Below are positions 34,185-41,099 of a DNA stretch of 43,672 nt, piece by piece. The translations under genes were made by a program, and so were the position numbers. The number at the start of each line of letters is the position of its first letter. The stretch's first letter is position 1. The DNA comes from Nitrososphaerota archaeon (GTDB lineage Archaea > Thermoproteota > Nitrososphaeria > Nitrososphaerales > Nitrosopumilaceae). Location: positions 1-43,672 of the forward strand of contig JAGWGU010000009.1 of assembly GCA_028867275.1 (NCBI GenBank), read 5' to 3'. The notes below the pieces were generated by a model. The model did not search any database. It had not been told where the DNA came from and saw nothing but the letters and a program-made list of their open reading frames with translations.

Positions 34185-35201
34185 CTACTTTGTACACACT
34201 ACCTTGCTGTTCTTATCACCATTATACAGTTCCTTCAATGTATCAACATCGCAGCCTGAAATGTATGGATAGTCTGGAAGTATTGGGCTCATCAAATCTT
34301 CTGAAGCAGTAGAATGCCCAAGTCCCATTGCATGTCCAAACTCGTGTCGTACAATTGCCTCAAGACTATCTGCATCAAGCTTGTTTGCTTTGTAGATTGT
34401 TATCTTGGATTTTAAGATTTGATTGCCATCAACAAGAGATTTTGTATATCCAGAATACCCGTCCGGGTTTATATCGTTTGTCAGTATGATTTCCACATCT
34501 CCCACCCCATCAGGGGAACCGTTGATATCAAACTTTTGAGGTATGTACAACTTGGTAGGCTCAGAATATGCATTTATCGCAGCTCCTTCCCATCCTACAT
34601 AATATATTGACGAAGATCCCTTTGGTCCTTTACCAGTTTGTGAATCATCTATTGATACAATTTTGGTAGACATGATTGCATTTTCCATGGCATTTATCAT
34701 GTCTTGTGGAAGATTTGCATTGTTTACTACATGTACATGAATTGTTCTTCCGTTTTCAATATTCCATGATACCCATGTATTGACGGTGTCACCTTGCAGA
34801 TTCTGGATGACATAGTTTGAATTATAATTTGACATATCATGAGCAGTCACTTTGATTATGACCTGATTCTCATAGTAAGAATAGCCCACAAATCCTATTG
34901 ACATTGTTATCGCAATTAGTGCAATCAAAGTGTAGGACTTTTTGTGAGTTTTTTGTGCTACTTTTTCATGTTCTTTAGAAATTTCTTCAAGAATATTTTT
35001 TTCTTGTTCTAGCTCTTTTCCTTTCTTAGTTTCTTCAACAAGTTTTTTCTCTAGATCTTCTTTTGATGTAGCAATATCTTTTGTTTTTTCATCTATGAGT
35101 TTGTTTTTTTCTTTGAGAAATGCGTTTTCTTGTTCTAGGTCTTTTAGTCGGTCTTTATCTGTAGATTCTAATTCTTTGCTATTTTTATCGTCTATTGTCA
35201 G
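34185..35201 (-). CDS. coiled-coil, membrane-anchored matrixin metalloprotease with probable CTG start
   Basis: A 338-residue protein if it begins at CTG 35201. Residues about 3-88 are a charged coiled coil with no ATG, GTG or TTG; the first standard codon is TTG 34928, inside the membrane helix (about 92-110). The outer domain carries the zinc site H286-EFGHAMGLGH-296 and a Met-turn (SEDLMSPIL), the matrixin hallmark. A GGAGGG site ends six bases before the CTG, and the receiver stop TAA is one codon upstream in the same frame. I infer CTG initiation by coupling; a stop-codon error making a receiver-protease fusion is the alternative. The protease should act outside the membrane while the coiled coil lies inside. 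Confidence 0.75.
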   Translation of the reverse strand: MTIDDKNSKELESTDKDRLKDLEQENAFLKEKNKLIDEKTKDIATSKEDLEKKLVEETKKGKELEQEKNILEEISKEHEKVAQKTHKKSYTLIALIAITMSIGFVGYSYYENQVIIKVTAHDMSNYNSNYVIQNLQGDTVNTWVSWNIENGRTIHVHVVNNANLPQDMINAMENAIMSTKIVSIDDSQTGKGPKGSSSIYYVGWEGAAINAYSEPTKLYIPQKFDINGSPDGVGDVEIILTNDINPDGYSGYTKSLVDGNQILKSKITIYKANKLDADSLEAIVRHEFGHAMGLGHSTASEDLMSPILPDYPYISGCDVDTLKELYNGDKNSKVVCTK

Positions 35202-35204
35202 AGT

Positions 35205-35573
35205 TTACCCTCCAATAGATTTTATCAGAGTATCTAGCTTTACGGGTTTTTTAAGACAGGAATGTATTCCCTTTTTTAGAAGATCTTGTATTTCATCTTC
35301 TTTAACGCTTGAGGCGGTAAACAAAATTATTTTGTGATTTTTTATTTTCCCTGAATTATACAGACTATTGACAATATCAACGCCTGTAAATTCCGGCATT
35401 GCAAGATCAAGCAAGACAACATCAAATTTTTGCTGCTCAATTAGTGTTAGTCCATTTCTTCCATCATTTGATACAGTACAATCATGCCCTTTGAGGGTCA
35501 GGTACTTGGATAGCATTGTTGTGATATCCTTGTTGTCATCAATCAGTAATATGTCCAGTGTTTTCCCTTTCAT
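35205..35573 (-). CDS. single-domain response regulator
   Basis: A 122-residue receiver with acidic pocket IDDNKD, phosphorylation site Asp56 in DVVLLDLAMPEFTG and Lys109 in CLKKPVK. It has no output domain. It ends naturally at LIKSIGG, matching the end of the paralogue at 37465 (LLKTIGID). It is first in an operon with the matrixin protease and a histidine kinase, so it is probably phosphorylated by that kinase. A TATA element lies about 27 bases upstream of the ATG. Confidence 0.9.
   Translation of the reverse strand: MKGKTLDILLIDDNKDITTMLSKYLTLKGHDCTVSNDGRNGLTLIEQQKFDVVLLDLAMPEFTGVDIVNSLYNSGKIKNHKIILFTASSVKEDEIQDLLKKGIHSCLKKPVKLDTLIKSIGG
35208..35213 (-). promoter_or_regulatory. Shine-Dalgarno site before CTG start of matrixin gene
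   Basis: GGAGGG inside the last codons of the receiver gene sits six bases before CTG 35201. It is the main evidence for initiation at this rare codon. Confidence 0.55.
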
Positions 35574-35629
35574 CGGTAAAATATCGTGTGAAACTACTAT
35601 TTATGGATGGTTATCATAGAAGAATGTCA

Positions 35630-36016
35630 GATATGCGATTACTAGAGGGTTTTATCATCATAATTACGTAAAATTCGAATTTTCATGTCAGAGTCTACTG
35701 AAGGTTTGATTTCCATAAAACTCGTTACAAAACTCTATTCCTTAATTGGTTATTCATTATTGAAAAAGAATTGTAAATACAGAGAGTTAATTATAAAATG
35801 ACTACCTACTTGTCTAGTAACCGTGTGACATATCAGATATTACTTTGATTTTATATTTTGTCGTCCAAGAAGTCGTTTTGAAAACTTTTAGTTATGAATT
35901 TCTCGGGTCAGCAGATTTTTGATTTTGTCTTCTTCCTTTACCCATACAGCGTGGAAGATTGAACTGAAATTTAAGGAAGGCATGTGATTTTCAGATATGA
36001 TAGTCTTTGATCTATC
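35630..36016. other. gene-poor gap with a tRNA-3'-like fragment
   Basis: This AT-rich interval between the receiver and the membrane protein at 36050 contains a degenerate copy (about 35701-35745) of the tRNA-3'-end-like repeat described at 37396. A 31-codon minus-strand frame at 35888-35983 is too weak to call. I see nothing else. Confidence 0.4.
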
Positions 36017-36017
36017 T

Positions 36018-36025
36018 GATATATC
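36018..36025 (+). promoter_or_regulatory. TATA box for membrane protein at 36050
   Basis: GATATATC is centred about 28 bases before the ATG at 36050, fitting leaderless transcription. Confidence 0.5.
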
Positions 36026-36035
36026 TAGAAATACA

Positions 36036-36051
36036 ATACTAATCATAGTAT
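36036..36051. promoter_or_regulatory. operator candidate resembling the MarR site
   Basis: ATACTA-ATCA-TAGTAT is a perfect 6-base inverted repeat that overlaps the start codon at 36050. It shares the TACTAATCAT-AGT core with the palindrome at the marR promoter (23288-23300) and sits at the same distance from its TATA box. Confidence 0.5.
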
Positions 36052-36445
36052 GCCCATGTCAAAGAGATTAGAATATCGTTTTTCTTCAGAGTTGTCATTA
36101 GTTTCTGGTGTAATCATACTCAGTGCTGCAATCTTATTCCTTTTGCATATTTCATTTTTCCCCAACATGCAATGGATGATGGGCCCTCAATTATCAAACC
36201 ATGTTTTAATTACATCCATAGTAGGCATTGTAAGTGGAATCATGGTCATAATAGGGGCAATCATGATTTATGCACAACCCCTCCACATTAGAAAGTGGGG
36301 AACGCTAATCTGGTTCTTCGCCAGCCTGAGTTTCTTTGGAATTGGCGGTTTTTTCATAGGCGGCATATTAGGAATAATTGCAGGATCACTGGCAGTAACA
36401 AAGGGAATAACATTTTTTGGTTCAAAGCCCAAACATCTCAAATGA
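36050..36445 (+). CDS. small multi-TM membrane protein
   Basis: A 131-residue protein with three or four hydrophobic helices (about residues 17-35, 48-72, 83-100 and 101-118). The last part is glycine-rich (FGIGGFFIGGILGIIAGSLAVTKG). No family is recognised with certainty. Its promoter carries a MarR-like palindrome, so it may be a member of the same stress or efflux regulon. An alternative start is ATG 36056. Confidence 0.65.
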   Translation: MPMSKRLEYRFSSELSLVSGVIILSAAILFLLHISFFPNMQWMMGPQLSNHVLITSIVGIVSGIMVIIGAIMIYAQPLHIRKWGTLIWFFASLSFFGIGGFFIGGILGIIAGSLAVTKGITFFGSKPKHLK

Positions 36446-36468
36446 GTGCTAGATTTGTCCTATGAGAC

Positions 36469-36738
36469 TCAAAGAAACTTGGTTAACCAATTGCCACCTT
36501 CACCATCGTCAACAAAAAAACAACGTTCACCGTTAATTTCAGGTTCTTGAAGAAATTTCTTTTCCTTTGTTTTAGAATCAACAATTACTTCATATGGTCG
36601 ATCTAACTTTCCATGCCTTGCAACTAAATCCACTTCCTCAGATTTTCCATCGGAGCTTTTGGGTAGCTGTACCGCGGTTATCTCAACTATCCCATGTTTG
36701 CCTTTTCTCACTTCAATTATTTCAGATAAAGTGGGCAT
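36469..36738 (-). CDS. hypothetical 89-residue protein
   Basis: An 89-residue soluble, charged, beta-rich protein (GKHGIVEITAVQLPKSSDGK, DLVARHGKLDRPYEVIVDS, ending WLTKFL). A TATA-like TATAATAATT element lies about 25 bases upstream of the ATG. It converges on the membrane protein gene. No family is recognised. Confidence 0.55.
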   Translation of the reverse strand: MPTLSEIIEVRKGKHGIVEITAVQLPKSSDGKSEEVDLVARHGKLDRPYEVIVDSKTKEKKFLQEPEINGERCFFVDDGEGGNWLTKFL

Positions 36739-36808
36739 ATGAGATGTGACAGATTCAAATTATTATAGATATTGTACTTGATTTTTTAATCCAATTCAGA
36801 TGAAATTA

Positions 36809-36907
36809 TCAACACCTACAATAAGACAGTTTTTTGATGCCATGGTAGAACAATTTTATTGGCTCGTCTGGCACTTTTTGTATCTCGATTTTGCTGATTT
36901 TCATCAT
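36809..36907 (-). CDS. possible 32-residue basic small protein
   Basis: The frame encodes 32 residues, basic and ending in a Cys-Arg-Cys. A GAGG site lies about six bases before the ATG. There is no homologue I can name and the frame is short, so this is tentative. Confidence 0.3.
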   Translation of the reverse strand: MMKISKIEIQKVPDEPIKLFYHGIKKLSYCRC

Positions 36908-36952
36908 TTGTCCTCTTTTCGGTTTGGAACCCTAAAAAGGACATTATTGTAG

Positions 36953-36993
36953 CGGGCCCGTGGGTTCTCTTGCTGACAGTAAGTACGAGTCCG
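36953..36993. repeat. GC-rich hairpin repeat, copy 1
   Basis: CGGGCCCGT (36953-36961) can pair with ACGAGTCCG (36985-36993) with one mismatch and one G-U pair. The left flank CATTATTGT and the two arms recur, on the opposite strand, at 40469-40497. The GC-rich core stands out against the AT-rich region. Confidence 0.5.
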
Positions 36994-37047
36994 GGAGATT
37001 TTGGGAGTAAAATTTGACAGAAAGTGTGCAGTAAGATAATTGGAGTA

Positions 37048-37065
37048 GCTACAAAACTCCTTTCC
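37048..37065 (+). repeat. 18-base repeat, copy 1 (GCTACAAAACTCCTTTCC)
   Basis: This 18-mer is identical to 37419-37436 and matches 15 of 18 bases at 35724-35741. In the other two copies it follows a tRNA T-arm-like sequence; here that part is not recognisable. Confidence 0.6.
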
Positions 37066-37111
37066 TTAATTTTGTATCATAAACAATTACAATCCAGCTA
37101 AAAGGTGATGA

Positions 37112-37285
37112 TTATAATTTAGAAACATCTCTTTCTATTTTTTTGCCTTCTTTATCTATAAAGTAGTAGGTATCATGTCCATCATTTTCAAAATGTAATG
37201 TAAAGCTCTCATCTAAATCGTCTAATGTATCGCCTCTGACTTGAAATCCACATTCGACACAAATTCCCCTCATGTCTCTAGTCAT
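37112..37285 (-). CDS. 57-residue CxxC small protein
   Basis: The frame encodes 57 residues with a single zinc-knuckle-like C9-x2-C12 (GICVECGFQV) followed by an acidic segment (GDTLDDLDESF) and a basic C-terminus. Such proteins may bind zinc as dimers. Codons look coding and the frame is uninterrupted from ATG to TAA. An A/T-rich TATA-like stretch lies upstream. Function is unknown. Confidence 0.6.
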   Translation of the reverse strand: MTRDMRGICVECGFQVRGDTLDDLDESFTLHFENDGHDTYYFIDKEGKKIERDVSKL

Positions 37286-37395
37286 ATTACTTTTTTATTT
37301 TATCATTTCTTACTATTAAACAAGATCTAAATTTTCAGTAATGATGACAATGTATGATTACAGACCAGCTAAAGATGGTTACAATTTTAAAATCT

Positions 37396-37440
37396 CAGGT
37401 TTGAGTCCTGTAAGACTCGCTACAAAACTCCTTTCCCAAA
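37396..37440 (+). repeat. tRNA-3'-end-like fragment plus 18-base repeat, best copy
   Basis: CAGG-TTTGAGT-CCTG (37396-37410) has the form of a tRNA T-arm (stem, 7-base loop, stem) and is followed by TAAGACTCGCTACA, resembling an acceptor 3' strand. No 5' half of a tRNA is present. A related copy lies at 39772-39797 (21 of 26 bases equal) and a more decayed one at 35701-35745. Confidence 0.5.
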
Positions 37441-37464
37441 TTTTTTATTTTAGAGAAAATAATT

Positions 37465-37821
37465 TTAGTCTATGCCAATAGTTTTCAGCAATACATCGGT
37501 TCCAACAGGTTTTCTTAGAACTGCATTTACACCAGTTTTACGTAGATCATTGGCCTTATCTTCTGTAACGGTAGCTGCTGTCAGAACAGTTATCTTTTGA
37601 TTTTTTATTTCACCGCTCTTGGATAATTCATTAATGACATCAAACCCTGTGAACTCTGGCATTGCCAGATCAAGTATTATGGAATCAAATTTATGTTGCC
37701 TCATAATATTCAACCCCATTCTTCCATTGGTTGTAATGGTACATTTGTTTCCCTTAAGTTCTAAAAATTTCTTCAGCATTTTATCAATCTCAGGGTTATC
37801 ATCAATTACTAAAATGTCCAT
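37465..37821 (-). CDS. single-domain response regulator
   Basis: A 118-residue receiver, paralogous to the one at 35205. It shows IDDNPE, phosphorylation site Asp51 in DSIILDLAMPEFTG and Lys104 in VLRKPVG. The open frame extends to 37872, but the TATA box at 37843-37853 puts the leaderless start at ATG 37821, and the fold begins there (MDILVIDDN). It follows the histidine kinase at 37909 with its own promoter and is its likely partner. Confidence 0.9.
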   Translation of the reverse strand: MDILVIDDNPEIDKMLKKFLELKGNKCTITTNGRMGLNIMRQHKFDSIILDLAMPEFTGFDVINELSKSGEIKNQKITVLTAATVTEDKANDLRKTGVNAVLRKPVGTDVLLKTIGID

Positions 37822-37842
37822 ATCCCATTGGGTATTAAAAAA

Positions 37843-37853
37843 TAATATATAAA
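37843..37853 (-). promoter_or_regulatory. TATA box for receiver at 37465
   Basis: TTTATATATTA on the minus strand is centred 27 bases before ATG 37821 and decides the start. Confidence 0.6.
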
Positions 37854-37908
37854 CAGGTATGATGAATTCCAAACCATTCTAACATTGAATGCATGAATCG
37901 AGTAATTG

Positions 37909-39696
37909 TCAAATCAGTTTTGGTTGTCTCGGGATTTTGAAATAAAATGTAGCACCTAAACCAGTGTCACTTTCAACCCAAATATTTCCACCCAAACCCT
38001 GTACAATTCCCCTACATATGGACAGTCCAAGACCAGTACCTCCGTGTTTTCTTTTCCACGAAGTATCTATCTGGTAAAATTTTTTAAAGAGATTTTCTTG
38101 TTTTTCTTTTGCAATTCCAATCCCGTTATCTTTTACATAAAATTCAATCTCATTTTCTAGCACGTTTGCGCCAATCTCTATTTTACCATTTGTTTCCGGA
38201 ACAAAATCAACCGAGTTCACTATCAGATTCGTAAAAATCTGGTGCAGCCTGTCCGAATCACCCCGGAATGTGATATTCTGCTTGTTCGTATTAGTAAATT
38301 CAATGTGTTTTGCATGCATCAAGGGAGAGTTGAATTTTATCACTTCCTCCAAGAACTTGTTTAATTCAATATCTTTTATCTCAAATCGCAGTTTCTCCAT
38401 GTCAAGTTTCTGCGAGGTTAGAACATCGTCGATTATTTGTTCCAATCTTGATGCGTTTCTATAAATTGCATCCACTGATTCTATTTGCTCTGAATTTAAG
38501 ACTCCAAGTAACTTTGGGTCTTTTAGCATCTCTGAATGAAATTTTATTGGAAACAAAGGTGTTCTAAGCTCATGAGACACCATTGCTGAAAACTCGTCTT
38601 TTAATTTCTCAGTCTCTTCCTTTTTTTGTAATTGTTCCTCGATTTTTCTTCTTGCTTCTGCAAGTGATTCCTGAGATTTCTGCAAAGATTCGTTTGATTT
38701 TAGGGCCAACTTACGAAGCCCAACCTGAGTTTGAAACTGCCTTTGTATCAGATAAGCAGAAATAGATGACACCATGACAATTGAAATTATCACTGTTACG
38801 GATTCGTATATTGTCAAGTTTACAGAAGAAAATGCCTCATTATAGGGATCCATCAGTATCGCATACCAAGAATTTTGCCCAGCATTTATTGAGGTGTATG
38901 CCAGATACATTTTGGTATCGTTGACAAGTTCAGTCATGGTCCCAGTTTTATCAGAAATGATACGTGTAAAGATCTTGTTATTTGTAAACAGAGGTTTGCC
39001 AATCTGATTAATCCCTTCAGAATCCGCAATTAAATTACCATTGTTATCAATTACTAAGATACGATCATCTGAATACGAACTAAATTCTCTGATTCTTTTC
39101 TGCATATGCTCTAGATCCAAAGATGCAGCCAAGATGCCTGCAAGGGAACCGTTTTGGGTAAACACGGGTACACTTATTGGCGAAATCGAATGACCAGTGG
39201 TAGCAGAGGTTACAATCGAGCTCAAATAAGGCAAATGTGTTTTTAATGATTCAATATACCAATCTCGAAAGCCAAAATTGGAAACGCTAAGACTTTGTTG
39301 CGATGAATAAGGTTCTGCCAAATACACATCTCCATTCGGTAAAACATACACCATATCTTCAAAACCAGCATATGATTTGAGAATATTTTGAAATTCCAGC
39401 CTTTTTTCATTGTCAAGATAATCTGGTATTCCATGCATATTCTGGTTGATTTCAGAGACATAAGGAGAGTTCACAACATTTGCACTATGGCTTGCAATTT
39501 CTAAAATATCTATTGCATCAAGGACTCTTAATTCTGCCCTGTTTGCAATTTGTTTGATTAGTGTGTTCTTATCGGCTTTGATTATTTCAGATTGTTGTTT
39601 GATTTGTTCTTGGGCGTACAATATTATTATAATTATTAGAATAATTACAGCACTAATCAGTATTAGAAGAAAATTCCTTGGTGTTGAAAGTTTCAA
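37909..39696 (-). CDS. membrane sensor histidine kinase with Cache sensor
   Basis: A 595-residue paralogue of the kinase at 32475. TM1 is at about residues 8-28, a dCache-like outer domain at about 30-295 (FEDMVYVLPNGDVYLAEPY, FGFRDWYIES, SVPVFTQNGSLAGILAASL), TM2 at about 298-316, and a coiled-coil linker at about 330-368. The phospho-acceptor is His375 in MVSHELRTPL, and the ATPase shows DNGIGIA and KHGGTGLGLSICRG. There is no HAMP domain. The TTG start lies about 26 bases after a TATA element (TTTATTTAATAC). It likely signals to the receiver encoded just downstream. Confidence 0.92.
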   Translation of the reverse strand: MKLSTPRNFLLILISAVIILIIIIILYAQEQIKQQSEIIKADKNTLIKQIANRAELRVLDAIDILEIASHSANVVNSPYVSEINQNMHGIPDYLDNEKRLEFQNILKSYAGFEDMVYVLPNGDVYLAEPYSSQQSLSVSNFGFRDWYIESLKTHLPYLSSIVTSATTGHSISPISVPVFTQNGSLAGILAASLDLEHMQKRIREFSSYSDDRILVIDNNGNLIADSEGINQIGKPLFTNNKIFTRIISDKTGTMTELVNDTKMYLAYTSINAGQNSWYAILMDPYNEAFSSVNLTIYESVTVIISIVMVSSISAYLIQRQFQTQVGLRKLALKSNESLQKSQESLAEARRKIEEQLQKKEETEKLKDEFSAMVSHELRTPLFPIKFHSEMLKDPKLLGVLNSEQIESVDAIYRNASRLEQIIDDVLTSQKLDMEKLRFEIKDIELNKFLEEVIKFNSPLMHAKHIEFTNTNKQNITFRGDSDRLHQIFTNLIVNSVDFVPETNGKIEIGANVLENEIEFYVKDNGIGIAKEKQENLFKKFYQIDTSWKRKHGGTGLGLSICRGIVQGLGGNIWVESDTGLGATFYFKIPRQPKLI

Positions 39697-39771
39697 TAAT
39701 GCTTGTTCGTGTTTGTATTAAATAAAGAAAGTTTACCATTATCAATGCTGAATACGAGTCGTACTCTTGCA

Positions 39772-39797
39772 GATTTGAATCCTGTAAGACCCGGTAG
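39772..39797 (+). repeat. tRNA-3'-end-like fragment, second copy
   Basis: This matches 21 of 26 bases of 37398-37423. It has the same T-arm shape (TTTGAAT loop) followed by CCTGTAAGACCCGG. It lies between the kinase gene and the nuclease-like gene. Confidence 0.5.
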
Positions 39798-39801
39798 AAT
39801 T

Positions 39802-40290
39802 CTAAAATCCCCAACTACTCGAAGAGCGTCTTTTTTTAGAACTTCCAGTTCCAAACATACTGTCAAAACCTGAAGAATTGGTTTTCTTTCTAGAACTTGA
39901 ACTTCCACCTAGACCAAACATAGAATCATAGCCAGAAGATTTCTTTTTAGTTTCATGCCCCATAGAATTACTTTTAGGAATTAGACCTAGAGGAGTAGGT
40001 TCATATCTTTTTTCAATATACCTTGAACCATACTGTCTTTTCTTTTTCTTTTGTAACTCAGATAATTTCGAATTACCCGTTTTTACTTCAACATATTTCG
40101 GTTTTCCTTTTTTTCCTGTTAGCCAATCCCGTTTTGTAACTTTAAGATCATGACCTTTTCCAGTCCGCTCTACCTCATGTCCGCTAAACTCGTATTCTCT
40201 TCTGGCTTGTTCTTCCCCTTGTCTGCCTTGTGATTGATTTTCTCGGTTGACTTCTCTTCTGCTTTTTTTGAAAAAATCACGAAATTCCAA
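39802..40290 (-). CDS. PD-(D/E)XK nuclease-like protein with repetitive Ser/Gly tail
   Basis: A 162-residue protein. The N-terminal 90 residues resemble a small PD-(D/E)XK endonuclease: QGEEQARREY with Glu26, GHDLKV with Asp48, and YVEVKTG with Glu68 and Lys70 as the E-x-K pair. The remaining 70 residues are disordered-looking and contain two tandem units, SSGYDSMFGLGGSSSS and SSGFDSMFGTGSS, followed by a Ser/Arg-rich end in WGF. The TTG start lies about 22 bases after TATA box 40308-40316. It could process DNA or RNA; the tail may recruit a partner. Confidence 0.7.
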   Translation of the reverse strand: MEFRDFFKKSRREVNRENQSQGRQGEEQARREYEFSGHEVERTGKGHDLKVTKRDWLTGKKGKPKYVEVKTGNSKLSELQKKKKRQYGSRYIEKRYEPTPLGLIPKSNSMGHETKKKSSGYDSMFGLGGSSSSRKKTNSSGFDSMFGTGSSKKRRSSSSWGF

Positions 40291-40307
40291 TGTCTAAAAT
40301 CAATGAT

Positions 40308-40316
40308 TCATATAAG
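40308..40316 (-). promoter_or_regulatory. TATA box for nuclease-like gene
   Basis: CTTATATGA on the minus strand is about 22-24 bases before the TTG at 40290. Confidence 0.5.
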
Positions 40317-40640
40317 AGAAGTATGATCATTCTTGGTTCTGTAAAGTCTTAGTCGGTTGCTATATTTGTAAAAAATCGTAACTGTCGAAGAGTTTGAAAA
40401 ACTAATTTCGGAAGGCTGCAGTATGCCGCAACCCTGCCAAATGACAAAATTTTGGTCAAAAACAGTCGGGGCTCGTAGTCACATGTAATACGGGCCCGGG
40501 GGGATCTCAAACAATAATGTTCGGTATCAAGATTCCTAGATCACATACACAAGACAAAGATTTATCTTTTTTCTTTTTCAAAGATTTAGATTTTTCATTT
40601 TCAGATGTGAGAATCTAAATTTTGCTTTCGTTGATGGCGA
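40317..40640. other. gene-poor gap with palindrome and hairpin
   Basis: No convincing gene is seen. The interval holds a 17-base near-palindrome TGACAAAATTTTGGTCA (40442-40458, seven of eight pairs) and the GC-rich hairpin at 40469-40497. The rest is AT-rich. Confidence 0.45.
40469..40497. repeat. GC-rich hairpin repeat, copy 2
   Basis: GGGCTCGTA (40469-40477) pairs with TACGGGCCC (40489-40497) over nine pairs with one G-U, loop of 11 bases. On the minus strand its flank and arms resemble the hairpin at 36953-36993 (shared CATTATTGT, GGGCCCGT, TACGAG). Confidence 0.55.
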
Positions 40641-40977
40641 TTACATATTTAGTAAATCGCTGATGTTGAAAGTCTTCAGAATTGATTCAGACCTCAATCT
40701 TAGACTTACATTACTAATACCAGCAGCCTTTGCAATCTCTCTTTGGGTAAATCTCTCGCCATTGATTGTACATGAAACATAAAGTGCAGAGGCTGTCAAA
40801 GCAATTGGAATACAAATCTCATACTTTTTCCAGTTTTGAAAGCAAATTCTCAATCTTTTCTGCATCGATTGCAAACTCTTGATTGATGCTTTCCACAGGA
40901 CATGCACCTTCGGCAAACTTTAGTATTTCAATTAGCATTGCAATGTCTTTTTCACTCAGCGTTATTTGTTTGTCCAT
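40641..40977 (-). pseudogene. frameshifted small TFB-like gene
   Basis: The frame starting at ATG 40977 encodes 52 residues (MDKQITLSEKDIAML...ENLLSKLEKV) and stops at TGA 40819. One base on, the next frame continues without a break as YEICIPIALTASALYVSC, then GERFTQREIAKAAGISNVSLR, the helix-turn-helix of a TFB C-terminal cyclin repeat, to 40641. A single +1 shift at an A-run near 40822-40830 would join them into about 110 residues. A good TATA box (41000-41008) lies 27 bases before the ATG, so expression looks intact. Options are a recent pseudogene, a sequencing error, or recoding. Confidence 0.6.
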
Positions 40978-40999
40978 TGAATCAAGTATGCATGGATTT

Positions 41000-41008
41000 G
41001 ATATAAAC
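41000..41008 (-). promoter_or_regulatory. TATA box for TFB-like gene
   Basis: GTTTATATC on the minus strand is centred 27 bases before ATG 40977. Confidence 0.5.
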
Positions 41009-41099
41009 ATCAGGTCAATTCCCAATGCATGCTATTGCGATTCAACAGTAATTTCGATCTTTGAAAACCTTCCTTTTCTCTTAAATATCTAAACATCAA

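Noticed and set aside
35888-35983. 31-codon minus-strand frame
   Set aside because: The peptide is plausible, but TATA spacing is poor and there is no motif; kept out of the annotation.
37396-37440. Complete tRNA gene
   Set aside because: Only a T-arm and acceptor-like 3' part can be seen; no D-arm, anticodon arm or matching 5' acceptor strand lies upstream.
39693-39908. 71-codon minus-strand frame over the kinase/nuclease gap
   Set aside because: It covers the Ser-rich end of the nuclease-like gene in another frame and the tRNA-like fragment; no coding signal.
35600-40640. CRISPR array
   Set aside because: Repeats in this region are few, unequally spaced, degenerate and in both orientations; no cas genes are present.
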